Source: Persicobacter sp. CCB-QB2 (GTDB taxonomy: Bacteria > Bacteroidota > Bacteroidia > Cytophagales > Cyclobacteriaceae). Taken from it: 64,000 nucleotides of DNA. The stretch covers positions 3,472,001 through 3,536,000 of the forward strand of contig NZ_LBGV01000001.1 in NCBI RefSeq assembly GCF_001274635.1, read 5' to 3'. Below, piece after piece: positions 44,334-54,193 of the stretch. A model generated the notes under the pieces. It worked only from the letters and a program-made list of their open reading frames with translations. It had not been told where the DNA came from and ran no database searches. The stretch's first letter is position 1. The number at the start of each line of letters is the position of its first letter. The position numbers and the translations under genes were made by a program.

Positions 44334-45218
44334 ATGTTTGATTTTCGTTTGAGAGTTTTTGAGCGCGTGGCGCGTCTGGAAAGTTTTACGGCTGCCGCTC
44401 AGGCCCTTTTTATCAGTCAGCCAGCAGTTTCTAAGCACATCAAAGCTTTGGAAGACCATTGGGCTACCACCCTTTTTGAACGGCAGGGGAATAAGGTGAA
44501 ATTAACAGAAGCCGGAAGCTTGCTGCTACAACATGTTTTGGAGCTTTTAGACAAACATCAGCAACTGGAATTTGAGATGCAGGCACTAAAGGGTGACTTT
44601 TCCGGCCGCCTAAGGATAGGCGCCAGTACCACGCTGGCGCAATATGTTTTACCGGCATATTTATCCCAATTTAAAGCCCGCCATCAGGGAGTTCAGATTT
44701 CATTAGAAAGTGGCAATACTCAGGAGGTAGAGCAGTGGGTGCGATCCGGAGAGGTGGACCTTGGTTTTACGGAAGGAGATAGTTTTCATTATGGGGTGAA
44801 ATATGAGCCATGGAAAAAGGACGAATTGGTCTTGGTTTGCCGGAAAAAGAGCCAGTGGAAGAAACGCTGGGAAGCAGATGGGCTGGAGGTTTTGAAAGAG
44901 ATGCCACTGGTGCTGCGGGAATCAGGATCCGGTACGCTGGAGGTGCTGGAGCATTGTCTGCATCAAAAAGGGTACAAGCTTTCGGCTTTGAATATCCAAA
45001 TGCAATTGGGGAGTACAGAATCTATCAAAACCTATCTTGCGCAGTCAGACGTGTGTGCCTTTTTACCCAAATTTAGTATTCAGCGGGAGTTGGAAGAAAG
45101 CCTGGAACTGATTGATGAGCAGGAATGGTTAATTCAGCGGCCATTTTATATCATCAGTCATGATCAAAAGGATATTTCGGGCTTAGGGAAGCGATTTTTG
45201 AAAAGCCTAAAGTCATAA
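44334..45218 (+). CDS. LysR-family transcriptional regulator
   Basis: The 294-residue regulator has a winged HTH (MFDFRLRVFERVARLESFTA, AAQALFISQPAVSKHIKALE) and a substrate-binding domain from LRIGASTTLAQYVLPAYLSQ onwards. It is 91 bp upstream of a YeiH-family transporter in the same direction. YeiE-YeiH pairs are common in bacteria, so it probably controls that gene through a dyad in the gap. The coinducer is unknown; a sulfur compound is plausible but unproven. Confidence 0.9.
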   Translation: MFDFRLRVFERVARLESFTAAAQALFISQPAVSKHIKALEDHWATTLFERQGNKVKLTEAGSLLLQHVLELLDKHQQLEFEMQALKGDFSGRLRIGASTTLAQYVLPAYLSQFKARHQGVQISLESGNTQEVEQWVRSGEVDLGFTEGDSFHYGVKYEPWKKDELVLVCRKKSQWKKRWEADGLEVLKEMPLVLRESGSGTLEVLEHCLHQKGYKLSALNIQMQLGSTESIKTYLAQSDVCAFLPKFSIQRELEESLELIDEQEWLIQRPFYIISHDQKDISGLGKRFLKSLKS

Positions 45219-45225
45219 CTTTGGG

Positions 45226-45272
45226 TTATTAATCATCACTGATTAGAATAACTTCACATCATTAATCAGTGG
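45226..45272. promoter_or_regulatory. Candidate LysR operator upstream of yeiH
   Basis: AATCA-TCAC-TGATT (45231-45244) is a perfect dyad within a longer TTATT..AATAA frame. ATTAATCAGTGG (45261-45272) repeats one half. LysR sites have a T-N11-A dyad, so this is consistent with binding. There is no direct evidence. Confidence 0.5.
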
Positions 45273-45309
45273 CATCTTTGTGCTGTAGAACTTCAAAAAC
45301 AGAATAAAG

Positions 45310-46242
45310 ATGCAAGGAATCGCAATACCTCAACAACCCGATTTCAAAAAGATGATTTGGTGGGGCGCCGGAATTTTCTGCCTGATGCCCTTTTGTTCTC
45401 CTTTTATCGCCCTGATCATTGGAGTGATTTTATCCAATTTTCTTTTCACTGATTATCAGCAACAAGCCCATAAGTGGACCAAAATATTGCTGAACTTTGC
45501 CATAGTGGGCATGGGATTCGGCATGTCTTTTCAAGAAGCCTGGGCCGTAGGCTCAGAAGGTTTTGGCATTACTGCATTGACCATTGCGGTAGTTTTAGGG
45601 TTGGGCGCTTTACTGACCAAATGGCTCAAAATCGATAAAGAAACGGGACTTTTGATCTCCTTTGGCACTGCCATTTGTGGAGGAAGTGCCATTGCAGCTG
45701 CGGGAGCTACCCTAAATGCCAAAGAGGAAAATATGTCTGTAGCCCTGGGAACGGTATTTTTATTCAATGCGCTCGCATTGGTGGTGTTTCCTTTTATCGG
45801 GCATTTATTGCAGATGCCGTCAGAAGCGTTCGGTTGGTGGGCCGCCATGGCCATTCATGACACCTCTTCAGTGGTTGGCGCAGCCGGGACTTATGGTGGA
45901 AAAGCATTAGAAATTGCCACCACCGTGAAATTGGCCAGAGCCTTGTGGATTGTGCCACTTTGTGCAGCTTTGGGTTGGTGGAAAAAAAGTGGTCAGAAAT
46001 TGCCCATTCCTACTTTCTTGATTGCCTTCATCGCCGTGATTCTCATTCACCCTTATTTGCCGGGGGTGGAGCAGTGGGGCATTCACCTCACCAGTATTTC
46101 CAAAAGAATGATGACTTTGGCCTTGTTCTGGGTGGGTACTGGCTTGCACTTTTCTACCCTAAAGAAAGTGGGCCTGCGGGCATTCGCGATGGGGCTGATC
46201 CTTTGGGTTGTGGTGGGGAGCCTGGCGTTGTATCTTCTTTAG
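45310..46242 (+). CDS. YeiH-family putative sulfate exporter (UPF0324)
   Basis: The 310 residues include about ten hydrophobic helices, such as CLMPFCSPFIALIIGVILSN, AICGGSAIAAAGATLNAKEE and AFGWWAAMAIHDTSSVVGAA, all typical of the UPF0324/YeiH family. The family is annotated as sulfate or sulfite exporters from limited evidence. The neighbouring LysR regulator is the usual partner. A bidirectional terminator follows at 46267. Confidence 0.88.
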   Translation: MQGIAIPQQPDFKKMIWWGAGIFCLMPFCSPFIALIIGVILSNFLFTDYQQQAHKWTKILLNFAIVGMGFGMSFQEAWAVGSEGFGITALTIAVVLGLGALLTKWLKIDKETGLLISFGTAICGGSAIAAAGATLNAKEENMSVALGTVFLFNALALVVFPFIGHLLQMPSEAFGWWAAMAIHDTSSVVGAAGTYGGKALEIATTVKLARALWIVPLCAALGWWKKSGQKLPIPTFLIAFIAVILIHPYLPGVEQWGIHLTSISKRMMTLALFWVGTGLHFSTLKKVGLRAFAMGLILWVVVGSLALYLL

Positions 46243-46266
46243 TGCAAAAATTAATAATCGGTTTAA

Positions 46267-46303
46267 TAAAAAAGCCCGACCTCATTACGAGGGCGGGCTT
46301 TTG
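46267..46303. terminator. Bidirectional terminator between yeiH and serS
   Basis: AAAAAAGCCCG pairs with CGGGCTTTT around ACCTCATTACGAGGG, which is itself a short inner hairpin. Confidence 0.85.
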
Positions 46304-46323
46304 GCATATTAAAACGAAAATAT

Positions 46324-47604
46324 TTATTTCGTAATCTTATCAAAACCAACATAAGGAACCAATACCTCAGGAATATTGATGCCGTCAGCAGTTTGGTTGT
46401 TTTCTAAAATAGTCGCTACAATTCGTGGCAAAGCAAGCGCAGAACCATTCAAAGTATGCAATAATTGGGTCTTTTTCTCTCCTTCCGGACGGTAACGCAA
46501 CTTCAGGCGATTCGCCTGATAAGTCAGGAAGTTGGAAACAGAAGAAACCTCCAACCACTGATCCTGGCCGGCAGAATAAACTTCCATATCATAGGTGATG
46601 TGAGAAGTGAAGCTTAAATCACCACCGCAAAGTCTTAGCACACGTACCGGCAATCCTAATTTTTTCAAAAGGCGCTCCACATGTTCTACCATGCCATCCA
46701 ATGCAGCCATGGAATCTTCCGGCTTAGCAATTTGAACAATCTCCACCTTGTCAAACTGATGCAGGCGGTTCAGGCCACGAACATGTGCCCCCCAGGAGCC
46801 CGCCTCACGACGAAAACATGGCGTAAAACCTGCATTTTTGATCGGAAGATCCTTCTCATTAATGATCGTGTCACGGTACATATTGGTGATCGGCACCTCA
46901 GCGGTTGGAATCAAATAGTAATCATGACCCGTCAGTTGGTACATCTGCCCTTCTTTATCCGGCAACTGTCCAGTCGCAATTCCGGAAGCCTCGTTTACCA
47001 CAATCGGAGGTAATACTTCAGAATAACCCGCCTTCTCTGCTTCATCTAAAAAGAAGTTGATCAATCCGCGTTGCAGGCGGGCACCTTTTCCTTTGTAAAC
47101 AGGGAATCCGGCACCGGTCAGCTTATTACCCAATTCGAAATCGATGATATCGTATTCCTTGATCAGATCCCAGTGTGGCTTTTTGTCATCACTCAGGACT
47201 GGCTTTTCCCCAAATTCGCGGATTACCTCATTGTCCTCATCACTCTTTCCTTCCGGTACAGATGGGTGCGGAATGTTGGGAATGGTGTACAATAACTGCT
47301 GTAATTCCTCCTCAACGGATGACAGTTTTTCCTGCAACTTCTTCGATTCCTCCTTCAATACCGCAGTTTTGGCTTTGACCTGTTCCGCCTCTTCCTTTTT
47401 TCCCTCGCGCATCAACATACCGATTTGCTTGGAAATGGAATTGGATTCTGCCGAAACATCATCATTTGCCTGCTGGGTGGCACGACGCTCCGCATCTAGC
47501 GTCAGTACTTTTTCTACTACTTCCTCAGGATTGGGAAAATTTTTGACCTTCAGGCCAGCAATTAACGCCTCCTTGTTTTCCTTAAATTCATTGATTTGTA
47601 ACAT
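46324..47604 (-). CDS. serS: Seryl-tRNA synthetase
   Basis: Charges tRNA-Ser in the cytosol. The 426 residues have the N-terminal coiled-coil arm (about residues 30-110, with AESNSISKQIGMLMREGKKE), motif 2 in TPCFRREAGSWGAHVRGLNR and motif 3 in HTLNGSALALPRIVATILEN. It is the normal length. A palindrome, ACAGGTGAATTCACCTGT, lies 40 bp upstream of the start. Confidence 0.96.
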   Translation of the reverse strand: MLQINEFKENKEALIAGLKVKNFPNPEEVVEKVLTLDAERRATQQANDDVSAESNSISKQIGMLMREGKKEEAEQVKAKTAVLKEESKKLQEKLSSVEEELQQLLYTIPNIPHPSVPEGKSDEDNEVIREFGEKPVLSDDKKPHWDLIKEYDIIDFELGNKLTGAGFPVYKGKGARLQRGLINFFLDEAEKAGYSEVLPPIVVNEASGIATGQLPDKEGQMYQLTGHDYYLIPTAEVPITNMYRDTIINEKDLPIKNAGFTPCFRREAGSWGAHVRGLNRLHQFDKVEIVQIAKPEDSMAALDGMVEHVERLLKKLGLPVRVLRLCGGDLSFTSHITYDMEVYSAGQDQWLEVSSVSNFLTYQANRLKLRYRPEGEKKTQLLHTLNGSALALPRIVATILENNQTADGINIPEVLVPYVGFDKITK

Positions 47605-47643
47605 GTTGCAGGAAAATATATTTGTTAATGTTATGCACTGCTA

Positions 47644-47661
47644 ACAGGTGAATTCACCTGT
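47644..47661. promoter_or_regulatory. Perfect 18-bp palindrome upstream of serS
   Basis: ACAGGTGAATTCACCTGT is fully self-complementary, 40 bp before the serS start, in the 420-bp divergent gap to rho. It may be an operator or leader hairpin. The rest of the gap is A+T rich, with a rho promoter at 47847. Confidence 0.5.
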
Positions 47662-47846
47662 GGGGGCTTTATTTCGCCCGTTTTTGTCATTAATTCCCCT
47701 TTAGGGAAATGTTGGCTGCTAAGTTAAAAAAAACCAATTTGATTCCCTTTAAGTTGGGAAGCTTTTCAGCCAATAAAAAAACGATTGAATATAAATACTT
47801 TTCTGAATGAAACCTTCACAAATTGCATCGGTTTATTCAAGTGAGA

Positions 47847-47878
47847 CTTGACATTTCTAATGGTTTAATTTATACTTG
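47847..47878 (+). promoter_or_regulatory. Bacteroidetes-type promoter of rho
   Basis: TTG at 47848-47850 and TATACTTG at 47871-47878 are 20 bp apart, matching TTTG-N19-21-TAnnTTTG with one mismatch. It predicts a leader of about 140 nt before rho, holding a GCAC-GATA-GTGC hairpin at 47994. Confidence 0.6.
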
Positions 47879-48023
47879 CGTATCTAAACATCAATTAGGA
47901 ACCTCTCCTAAGTCTCAATTGGAATATTCTATTTCATTGAAATCATTACTTTTTCATTTTATCCTCTTATTTACACTAAAAGAGAAAGCCCTCGCACGAT
48001 AGTGCATTATATATTACTATTCT

Positions 48024-50045
48024 ATGTACAATATTGAAGAACTGAGTGTCAAGCTCCTGTCTGAATTAAAGGAGATTGCCGAAGAGTTGGGAGTAACCAA
48101 ATATAAAAGCCTTCCTAAAAAAGAGTTGATCTACAAAATCCTCGATCAACAAGCGGTACTTCCTGAAGATCAATTGCAGAAGTTGGTAGCCAGTAAAAAG
48201 GCTGCTGAAGTTGCAGCGCCTGCTCCTGAAGCAGAAGCAAAACCTAAAACGGAAAAGAAGGAGCGCGCTCCAAGAAAAGCCCGTGAAACTAATAAAGAAA
48301 AAGCACCTAAAGCTGATAAGAAAGAAGCGGCTGCTAAACCAAAGCCTGAACGTGAAACCAAACTCCCTAAACGCGAAAGCGTAAAGGCGGTTGCCCCTGT
48401 TGAGCAAACAGAGGAAAAGGAGCGTAAGGAAGAGCGTCCGAAACGTCAGCGCAAAGAGCGTACAGAACGCAATGAGCAGCGTCAGGACCGTCCTGAAAAA
48501 GCGGAACGTCAGGAGCGTCCAGAGCGCCAGGAACGTTCTGAGCGTCCGGAAAGAAAAGAAAGAGAGCGTAAGCCGCGTCAGCAAAAAGAGCAGGACAGCA
48601 ATGAAGATTTGCTGGAATTGTTCACTGAGGCGGTAACATCGGGTAAAATTCCTGAGCCTGCTCAACCATCAAGTACTGAAGAAAAACCTGCTGTGACAGA
48701 AGAAAATAAAGAGGAGAAAGTAGCTGCAGAAGCTGCTGCTCCAGTGGAGGCTGCTACTAAGGATGAGCCTGTAGCCATTCCTCCAAGAAACAGAGAAGCT
48801 GCCCCTGAGGCCTCGTCGGAAGACCAGGAACAGCAGCGTCCTGAGCGTCGTGAGCGTGAAGATCGCCGCGATGATCGTCGTGACGACCGCATGAACCGCC
48901 GTCAGATCCAGAGCACCATTAAGGAATTTGAAGGCATCGTAGAGAGCGAAGGTGTATTAGAAATTATGCAGGACGGTTATGGTTTCTTGCGTTCTTCTGA
49001 TTACAACTATTTGGCTTCTCCGGATGATATCTACGTTTCTCCATCTCAAATCAAGCTTTTTGGTTTGAAAACCGGAGATACCGTATGCGGATCTATCCGT
49101 CCTCCGAAAGAAGGAGAAAAGTATTTCGCCTTGTTACGTGTCGAAACAGTTAACGGAAAAACTACCGAAGAAATTCGTGACCGTGTGCCTTTCGAGCATT
49201 TAACGCCACTTTTCCCTCAGGAGAAATTGAATTTGACTGATGCTTCCAATAAATATTCTACCCGTGTTTTAGACCTGTTTGCCCCTATCGGTAAAGGTCA
49301 GCGTGGTATGATCGTGGCACAGCCAAAAACCGGTAAAACGGTATTGTTGAAAGATGTTGCGAACTCCATCGCTAAAAACCACCCTGAGGTTTATCTGATT
49401 ATCTTGTTGATTGATGAGCGTCCTGAGGAGGTAACCGATATGGCACGTTCCGTTCGTGCAGAAGTAGTTTCTTCTACTTTTGATGAGCAGGCAGAACGTC
49501 ACGTAAAGGTTTCCAATATGGTATTGGAGAAATCCAAGCGTATGGTAGAGTGTGGTCACGATGTAGTAATTCTTTTGGATTCTATCACTCGTCTGGCACG
49601 TGCACACAACACCGTAGTACCTTCTTCTGGTAAAATCCTTTCCGGTGGTGTGGATGCGAATGCATTGCACAAGCCTAAGCGTTTCTTCGGAGCGGCTCGT
49701 AATGTAGAAAATGGTGGTTCTTTGACCATTATCGCTACAGCATTGACCGAAACCGGTTCTAAGATGGATGAGGTAATCTTTGAAGAATTCAAAGGTACTG
49801 GTAATATGGAATTACAGTTGGATCGCAAATTGGCGAACCGCCGTATTTACCCTGCTATCGATATCTTGGCTTCCGGTACGCGCCGTGAAGATCTGTTGAA
49901 CGATCGTGAGACCCTACAGAAAATCTGGTTGTTGCGTAAGCACGGCCTGTCTGATATGAACTCTCAGGAAGCAATGGAGTGGATGTTAGAGAAAATGCGT
50001 GGTACCAAAGACAATGAGGAATTCTTGTTGTCGATGAATGGTTAA
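48024..50045 (+). CDS. rho: Transcription termination factor Rho
   Basis: Hexameric RNA helicase ending untranslated transcripts. The 673 residues are longer than the typical 420. Rho_N ([20 protein letters not shown]) is followed by about 250 residues of Lys/Glu/Arg/Pro-rich disorder with RP-E-R repeats, as in many Bacteroidetes. The cold-shock-like RNA-binding domain starts near residue 310 ([20 protein letters not shown]), and the ATPase has [19 protein letters not shown] (Walker A, near residue 432), [14 protein letters not shown] and [13 protein letters not shown]. Codon use is biased. A terminator follows. Confidence 0.96.
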   Translation: MYNIEELSVKLLSELKEIAEELGVTKYKSLPKKELIYKILDQQAVLPEDQLQKLVASKKAAEVAAPAPEAEAKPKTEKKERAPRKARETNKEKAPKADKKEAAAKPKPERETKLPKRESVKAVAPVEQTEEKERKEERPKRQRKERTERNEQRQDRPEKAERQERPERQERSERPERKERERKPRQQKEQDSNEDLLELFTEAVTSGKIPEPAQPSSTEEKPAVTEENKEEKVAAEAAAPVEAATKDEPVAIPPRNREAAPEASSEDQEQQRPERREREDRRDDRRDDRMNRRQIQSTIKEFEGIVESEGVLEIMQDGYGFLRSSDYNYLASPDDIYVSPSQIKLFGLKTGDTVCGSIRPPKEGEKYFALLRVETVNGKTTEEIRDRVPFEHLTPLFPQEKLNLTDASNKYSTRVLDLFAPIGKGQRGMIVAQPKTGKTVLLKDVANSIAKNHPEVYLIILLIDERPEEVTDMARSVRAEVVSSTFDEQAERHVKVSNMVLEKSKRMVECGHDVVILLDSITRLARAHNTVVPSSGKILSGGVDANALHKPKRFFGAARNVENGGSLTIIATALTETGSKMDEVIFEEFKGTGNMELQLDRKLANRRIYPAIDILASGTRREDLLNDRETLQKIWLLRKHGLSDMNSQEAMEWMLEKMRGTKDNEEFLLSMNG

Positions 50046-50065
50046 TCGCGAATAATATAAAATGA

Positions 50066-50104
50066 AAATCCCCTGTATCTTTTTTGATGCAGGGGATTTT
50101 TTTA
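50066..50104 (+). terminator. Terminator of rho
   Basis: AAAATCCCCTG pairs with CAGGGGATTTTTTT around TATCTTTTTTGATG. Confidence 0.9.
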
Positions 50105-50121
50105 TGCTTTTGACTTTGGGG

Positions 50122-50236
50122 CATCAGCTCGCCCAGGCTCGCTGTCGGGCTTTCGGCAGTCGCTTTTTTTGCGAGCCGCTACGCTTTCAGGCTGCAAAAA
50201 AGAGCTCCAACAATGCCTCTATCCCTTTGCCGGGGG
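50122..50236 (+). repeat. R2 dispersed hairpin repeat, copy c
   Basis: The outer arms (CTCGCTGTCGGGCTTTCGGC and AGAGCTCCAACAATGCCTC) resemble copies a and b more weakly. The inner stem is TTTTTTTGC against GCAAAAAA. It lies after the rho terminator, before R1 copy 8, in a convergent gap with gshF. Confidence 0.65.
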
Positions 50237-50248
50237 ATGGTGTTTCAA

Positions 50249-50470
50249 TTTAAGCCAAATTATTCACCGCTGAATATATTGATGTAATCCCAATGTCTTT
50301 CTATTAAGCAGTAAGGGGTGTTCTCGTTGATTTTTAATAGCCCAAATGGGGCTAAGCTTGCTTTCTCCTCATTCATCTGCTTCGTTGAAAAAAATGAAAT
50401 AGGGTACTATTCCTTCATTTTCCCGCCTTGCAGCTAAACGAGGATTTAAGCATGCATAATTTGGCTTAAA
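50249..50470 (-). repeat. R1 dispersed element, copy 8
   Basis: AAGCC-subtype copy. The ends TTTAAGCCAAATTAT (50249-50263) and ATAATTTGGCTTAAA (50456-50470) are perfect 15-bp inverted repeats. The core is well preserved and the central palindrome is AGCCCAAATGGGGCT. The right end supplies the gshF stop codon (50466-50468). This is the clearest full-length copy (222 bp). Confidence 0.88.
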
Positions 50471-52763
50471 ACCCCAAAATATCCATCATCTTCGCATTCA
50501 ACCTTCTGTTCTTTCCACGGAACGGATGACAATGAATATGAATCGCCGGATTGAAGTTCATCTCAATAATAGAATAATTGTCTGCCGATGCCGGCTGATC
50601 GATTTCCTGTATCATCATGTCCAGCCCGGTGATTTTTACCCCCATGGCTTTGGCAGCTTCAATCGCTATTTTTTTATAGGAAGGATGAATATCATCCGTG
50701 AAGTCCAGACTGTCTCCACCGGTGGAAATATTGGAATTTTCCCTCAAATAAACCGTTTCCCCATCAGCCGGAATGCTGTCGAAATCCAGTCCTTGTGTTT
50801 CCAAAAACATGCGTTCCGGAGCTTCCAGCTTGATTTTCTCCAAAGGTGTTCGATAGCCGACCCCTCTGAGTGGATCCTGATTTTTCTTTTCCACCAATTC
50901 CCGAATAGTTGAACTGCCGTCTCCTTTTACATTGGCCGGAACGCGATGCAAAATACCCACCACTTCTTCCCCAATGATGAAGATCCGGAATTCCCGACCG
51001 GCAATAAAAGGTTCGATCAGAATACTGTTATCCTCACGAAAAGCCATTTCCACTGCTTCTTGGAAAAGCTTTTCGCTGGTATTTTCTTTCAGAATACTGA
51101 TGCCCAAACCGAAATTAGTGGTCTTCGGCTTGATCACGATGGCCTTACCTTCAAATTGCATAAAGCTCGCCTTGGCCTTATCGGGATTGTCAAAATCTGC
51201 CCCCATCGGCACCTGAATCCCCGCCTGATGCAAAACATGCTTGGTGACAATCTTATTTTCCATCATCAAAACGCCGCTGTAGGTATCCAGAGAAGTTTTG
51301 GTGGCCTGTTGCACAAACTCCGTTTTATCTCCTTTAGAGAATTGTACGAAATTAGCGGCACGATCCAGAATCTCGAATTTTACCCCTCGCTTAATCGCCT
51401 CCCGAAGCATCAGTTGCGTCGACAGCTCCATATCTTCCAAACCGGAAAATCGATAGCCCTTGGCTAAGCCTTCCGCCTTGAATTTTTCTGCCAACTCCAT
51501 ATGATAAGCGATGTACCCTTTTTCGTGCACCCCTTTTCTCACGACTTCTGTTGGGCCTTTTTCGGGATTATTGGCCAAACTTTTAAAGTATTGCAGCGCC
51601 TTTCGATAAACCTCATAGCTTTCATGAGCAGGGATTAAAGTGGCCAATTCTTCCAGCCAATTCAGCACTTTTTCTTTTTTGCTAAAGCCTTCTTCGGGTT
51701 TGCGGTCTTCCCAAATGTCGGCATGGGCACCACAGCAAGCCACTTTGTACTGATTATAATAGGCCACTCTTTGATCCTGACGATTAAAGGCTGAATCCTT
51801 TTCCTCCGAAAGCAGGGCCCAAAGGAAATACAAATGGTACAAATAAAGAGCAGCTTCATTAATGCCCTGCGGGCTCAGGGGATCTAAATCCAGCATGCGG
51901 ATTTCCATATGCGTAATCTTTCCGCTTGTATCTTTTTTGATACGGAAGGGCAGATAAAGCTCCTTTTCCTGCAGGATTTTCTTTTCTTCCACCAGCTTTT
52001 CTACTGATGAATTAAAGTTGTCCCAATTGCTGTAGTCCAGGTAGAATTCTTCCTTATTGCGATATCCACTAATGCTGGCACGGATCGAATGTGTGAAGCG
52101 GTGCGTGCGAGTATCCTGGCCAATTTCCGGTAATTCCCAATTGGACATATCGAAAGAAGTATGCACTACTGGGCTGTTCCCCGTCAGCATTAAGGGCATC
52201 CAGCGGTTTTTCATCATGATGCGTAAAGCCTTCAGATAAAGCTCTTGCTCAAAATCTGCTGAATTTAGCTCGCCGCTTTTTTGATGCAAATGTTGAATTA
52301 GCAGCGGATCTGGGCTCACATTGAAATGAATGCCTGAAATCAGCTGCTTTTTCCTCCCATAGGTATGGGCCAGATGCGAACGGTAGTCCTCATGGTCTTT
52401 ACCTAATTCCCCAAAGTTGGCCATGGGAACCTCGCCATCTTCTGTGGGCAGGGCAGGTGGCATGGAAGATGGCCATAGGATTTCTTCTCCAATGTTTTCA
52501 TTGACCACCTCATGAATGGTTTTCATAAATCCTGCAGCTTCTGCAATGGAGGGTAGCGGTGGGGTGATCATTTCCAGCTGACTTTCGGAAAAATCTACCG
52601 TCACATAAGGGTGCTTGAGCTTATCACCAAAATCTTCCGGATGAGGCGAACAAGCAATTTTCCCTTCCTTCGTCACCCTCAGATTTTCTTTTTCCAGACC
52701 GAATTTTCCTTCCAGTAGAAAAACCTGTGCCTCTTGCCGATCGATATTATTGGTCTTTTTCAT
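50466..52763 (-). CDS. gshF: Bifunctional glutamate-cysteine ligase/glutathione synthetase
   Basis: Makes glutathione in two steps on one chain. The 765 residues have an N-terminal GshA ligase domain, with FGLEKENLRVTKEG, PYVTVDFSESQLEMITPP, SGIHFNVSPDP and PLSPQGINEAALYLYHLYFL. The C-terminal ATP-grasp domain (from about residue 480) has GKAIVIKPKTTNFGLGISIL, IEPFIAGREFRIFIIGEEVV and IIEMNFNPAIHIHCHPFRGK. It starts 4 bp after the MATE stop, so it is in the MATE operon. The stop is at the edge of R1 copy 8. Confidence 0.94.
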   Translation of the reverse strand: MKKTNNIDRQEAQVFLLEGKFGLEKENLRVTKEGKIACSPHPEDFGDKLKHPYVTVDFSESQLEMITPPLPSIAEAAGFMKTIHEVVNENIGEEILWPSSMPPALPTEDGEVPMANFGELGKDHEDYRSHLAHTYGRKKQLISGIHFNVSPDPLLIQHLHQKSGELNSADFEQELYLKALRIMMKNRWMPLMLTGNSPVVHTSFDMSNWELPEIGQDTRTHRFTHSIRASISGYRNKEEFYLDYSNWDNFNSSVEKLVEEKKILQEKELYLPFRIKKDTSGKITHMEIRMLDLDPLSPQGINEAALYLYHLYFLWALLSEEKDSAFNRQDQRVAYYNQYKVACCGAHADIWEDRKPEEGFSKKEKVLNWLEELATLIPAHESYEVYRKALQYFKSLANNPEKGPTEVVRKGVHEKGYIAYHMELAEKFKAEGLAKGYRFSGLEDMELSTQLMLREAIKRGVKFEILDRAANFVQFSKGDKTEFVQQATKTSLDTYSGVLMMENKIVTKHVLHQAGIQVPMGADFDNPDKAKASFMQFEGKAIVIKPKTTNFGLGISILKENTSEKLFQEAVEMAFREDNSILIEPFIAGREFRIFIIGEEVVGILHRVPANVKGDGSSTIRELVEKKNQDPLRGVGYRTPLEKIKLEAPERMFLETQGLDFDSIPADGETVYLRENSNISTGGDSLDFTDDIHPSYKKIAIEAAKAMGVKITGLDMMIQEIDQPASADNYSIIEMNFNPAIHIHCHPFRGKNRRLNAKMMDILGF

Positions 52764-52767
52764 AGGG

Positions 52768-54132
52768 CTAAATATTTAGAGGGGCCAGCAGTTGGTCCTT
52801 TTTTTTCATTTTATAAAGGGTGATACAAAAAAGTGCGGGTAGCAGTAATCCTTTGGCGATACTGCTGATGCTAACGGCCCACCAAACGCCTTGTGCCCCC
52901 ATGGCCAATTGGTGGGCCATGAAAAGCGCCAAGGGGATGCGCAATCCGGTAAAGCAAATGCTTACCATCGGCGGGACATGGGTTTTCCCGATGCCATTAT
53001 AGGAGCCCATGGTGAGCATTTCGATGCACATAAAAAGTTGACTGGCACCGAGAATAAAGAGGTAATCTGTTCCCAGGGCAATGCTTTCCGGTTCATGGAC
53101 AAATAGGCGGATCATTTGTTCCGGAAATAGCCAGAACAAGCTGGTAATGCTGATGCCTACCAGCAGGGCAATTTTCAGCCCTTGTTTATAAGTGTTAGGA
53201 ATTTGACTTATCCTTTTTGCGCCAAAATGGTGACCAATCTGAATGGTCATGGCCTGTGACATTCCGGCCATGGTCATATAACTCAGGGCTTCCAGTTCCA
53301 GGCCTATTTTCTGAACGGCGATGGCAGTAGCGCCCCATTCGGCCAGAATCTTTGCCATGATAATTTGAATGCCCACGAAGATAATCCGCTGAAAACCCAC
53401 CGGACTACCCAATTTCAAAATATCGGTTAAGTGTCCGAAATCCGGGGCACTTTTGGCAAACTGAATATCTTTTTGTTGCCTGAAAAGGATCAGAAAACGC
53501 AGAAAGACGATCAACCGGGCTAAAAGCGTAGCAAAAGCAGCTCCTTCAACGCCCAAACCCAAGCCCCAAATGAACAAGGGGTCAAGCATAATATTCACCA
53601 CCATTCCCAGCGCACCAGCCCTGAAGGAAACCGCCGTTTTCCCATGGGCATTAAATATGGCTGTAAAGAGAAAGTTCAGAAATTGTAGCACCACACTCCC
53701 TCCGATAATGAAGAGGTAATGTGCTGCCATGGATTCTACTTCCGGATCATTTAAATCAAAAAAAGCAATGAGCGGCTTTCTTCCAGCCCACAGGAAAATG
53801 GTGTAAAGGAAACCAAGGACTAAGGAGAACCAGGTAGCGGAGGTGATAAACTGACTGATGATGTCGCGCTTGCCAGCACCAGCAAATTGGGCAACTTTTA
53901 CGCTGACCCCCGTCAATACAATGGAAAAGAGGGCGGCGCCAAGGTTGAGGAAAAAGCCAGCGGTTCCAACGGCAGCCACTGCATCACTCCCTACTCTTCC
54001 CAACCACAACATATCGGTCAGGTTATAGGCCATTTGCAATAGGTTACCTCCGATTATTGGAAGTGCCAGCAGGATTAATTGTCTACTTTCTTTTGAAAGG
54101 CCCCACCAAGGGTTATTATTTAATGACTGCAT
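52768..54132 (-). CDS. MATE-family efflux transporter
   Basis: The 454-residue inner-membrane protein has about 12 helices in two halves. Family motifs are LALPIIGGNLLQMAYNLTDM, WLGRVGSDAVAAVGTAGFFL and a second half with GSPVGFQRIIFVGIQIIMAK. It exports organic cations or toxic metabolites by Na+ or H+ antiport. It is followed 4 bp later by gshF and preceded by an ArsR regulator gene 61 bp away. An ATCGT-N6-ACGAT dyad lies 5 bp before its start. The substrate may be an electrophile or glutathione-linked toxin, but this is inference. Confidence 0.9.
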   Translation of the reverse strand: MQSLNNNPWWGLSKESRQLILLALPIIGGNLLQMAYNLTDMLWLGRVGSDAVAAVGTAGFFLNLGAALFSIVLTGVSVKVAQFAGAGKRDIISQFITSATWFSLVLGFLYTIFLWAGRKPLIAFFDLNDPEVESMAAHYLFIIGGSVVLQFLNFLFTAIFNAHGKTAVSFRAGALGMVVNIMLDPLFIWGLGLGVEGAAFATLLARLIVFLRFLILFRQQKDIQFAKSAPDFGHLTDILKLGSPVGFQRIIFVGIQIIMAKILAEWGATAIAVQKIGLELEALSYMTMAGMSQAMTIQIGHHFGAKRISQIPNTYKQGLKIALLVGISITSLFWLFPEQMIRLFVHEPESIALGTDYLFILGASQLFMCIEMLTMGSYNGIGKTHVPPMVSICFTGLRIPLALFMAHQLAMGAQGVWWAVSISSIAKGLLLPALFCITLYKMKKKDQLLAPLNI

Positions 54133-54137
54133 TATCT

Positions 54138-54153
54138 ATCGTTAATTGACGAT
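54138..54153. promoter_or_regulatory. Candidate ArsR operator before the MATE gene
   Basis: ATCGT-TAATTG-ACGAT is a perfect dyad with 6-bp spacer, ending 5 bp upstream of the MATE start. The same ATCGT-N6-ACGAT architecture lies upstream of arsR at 54537. Confidence 0.65.
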
Positions 54154-54193
54154 GAATTTGGGTAAAATGTATGATCACAACAAGCTGCTCCCT

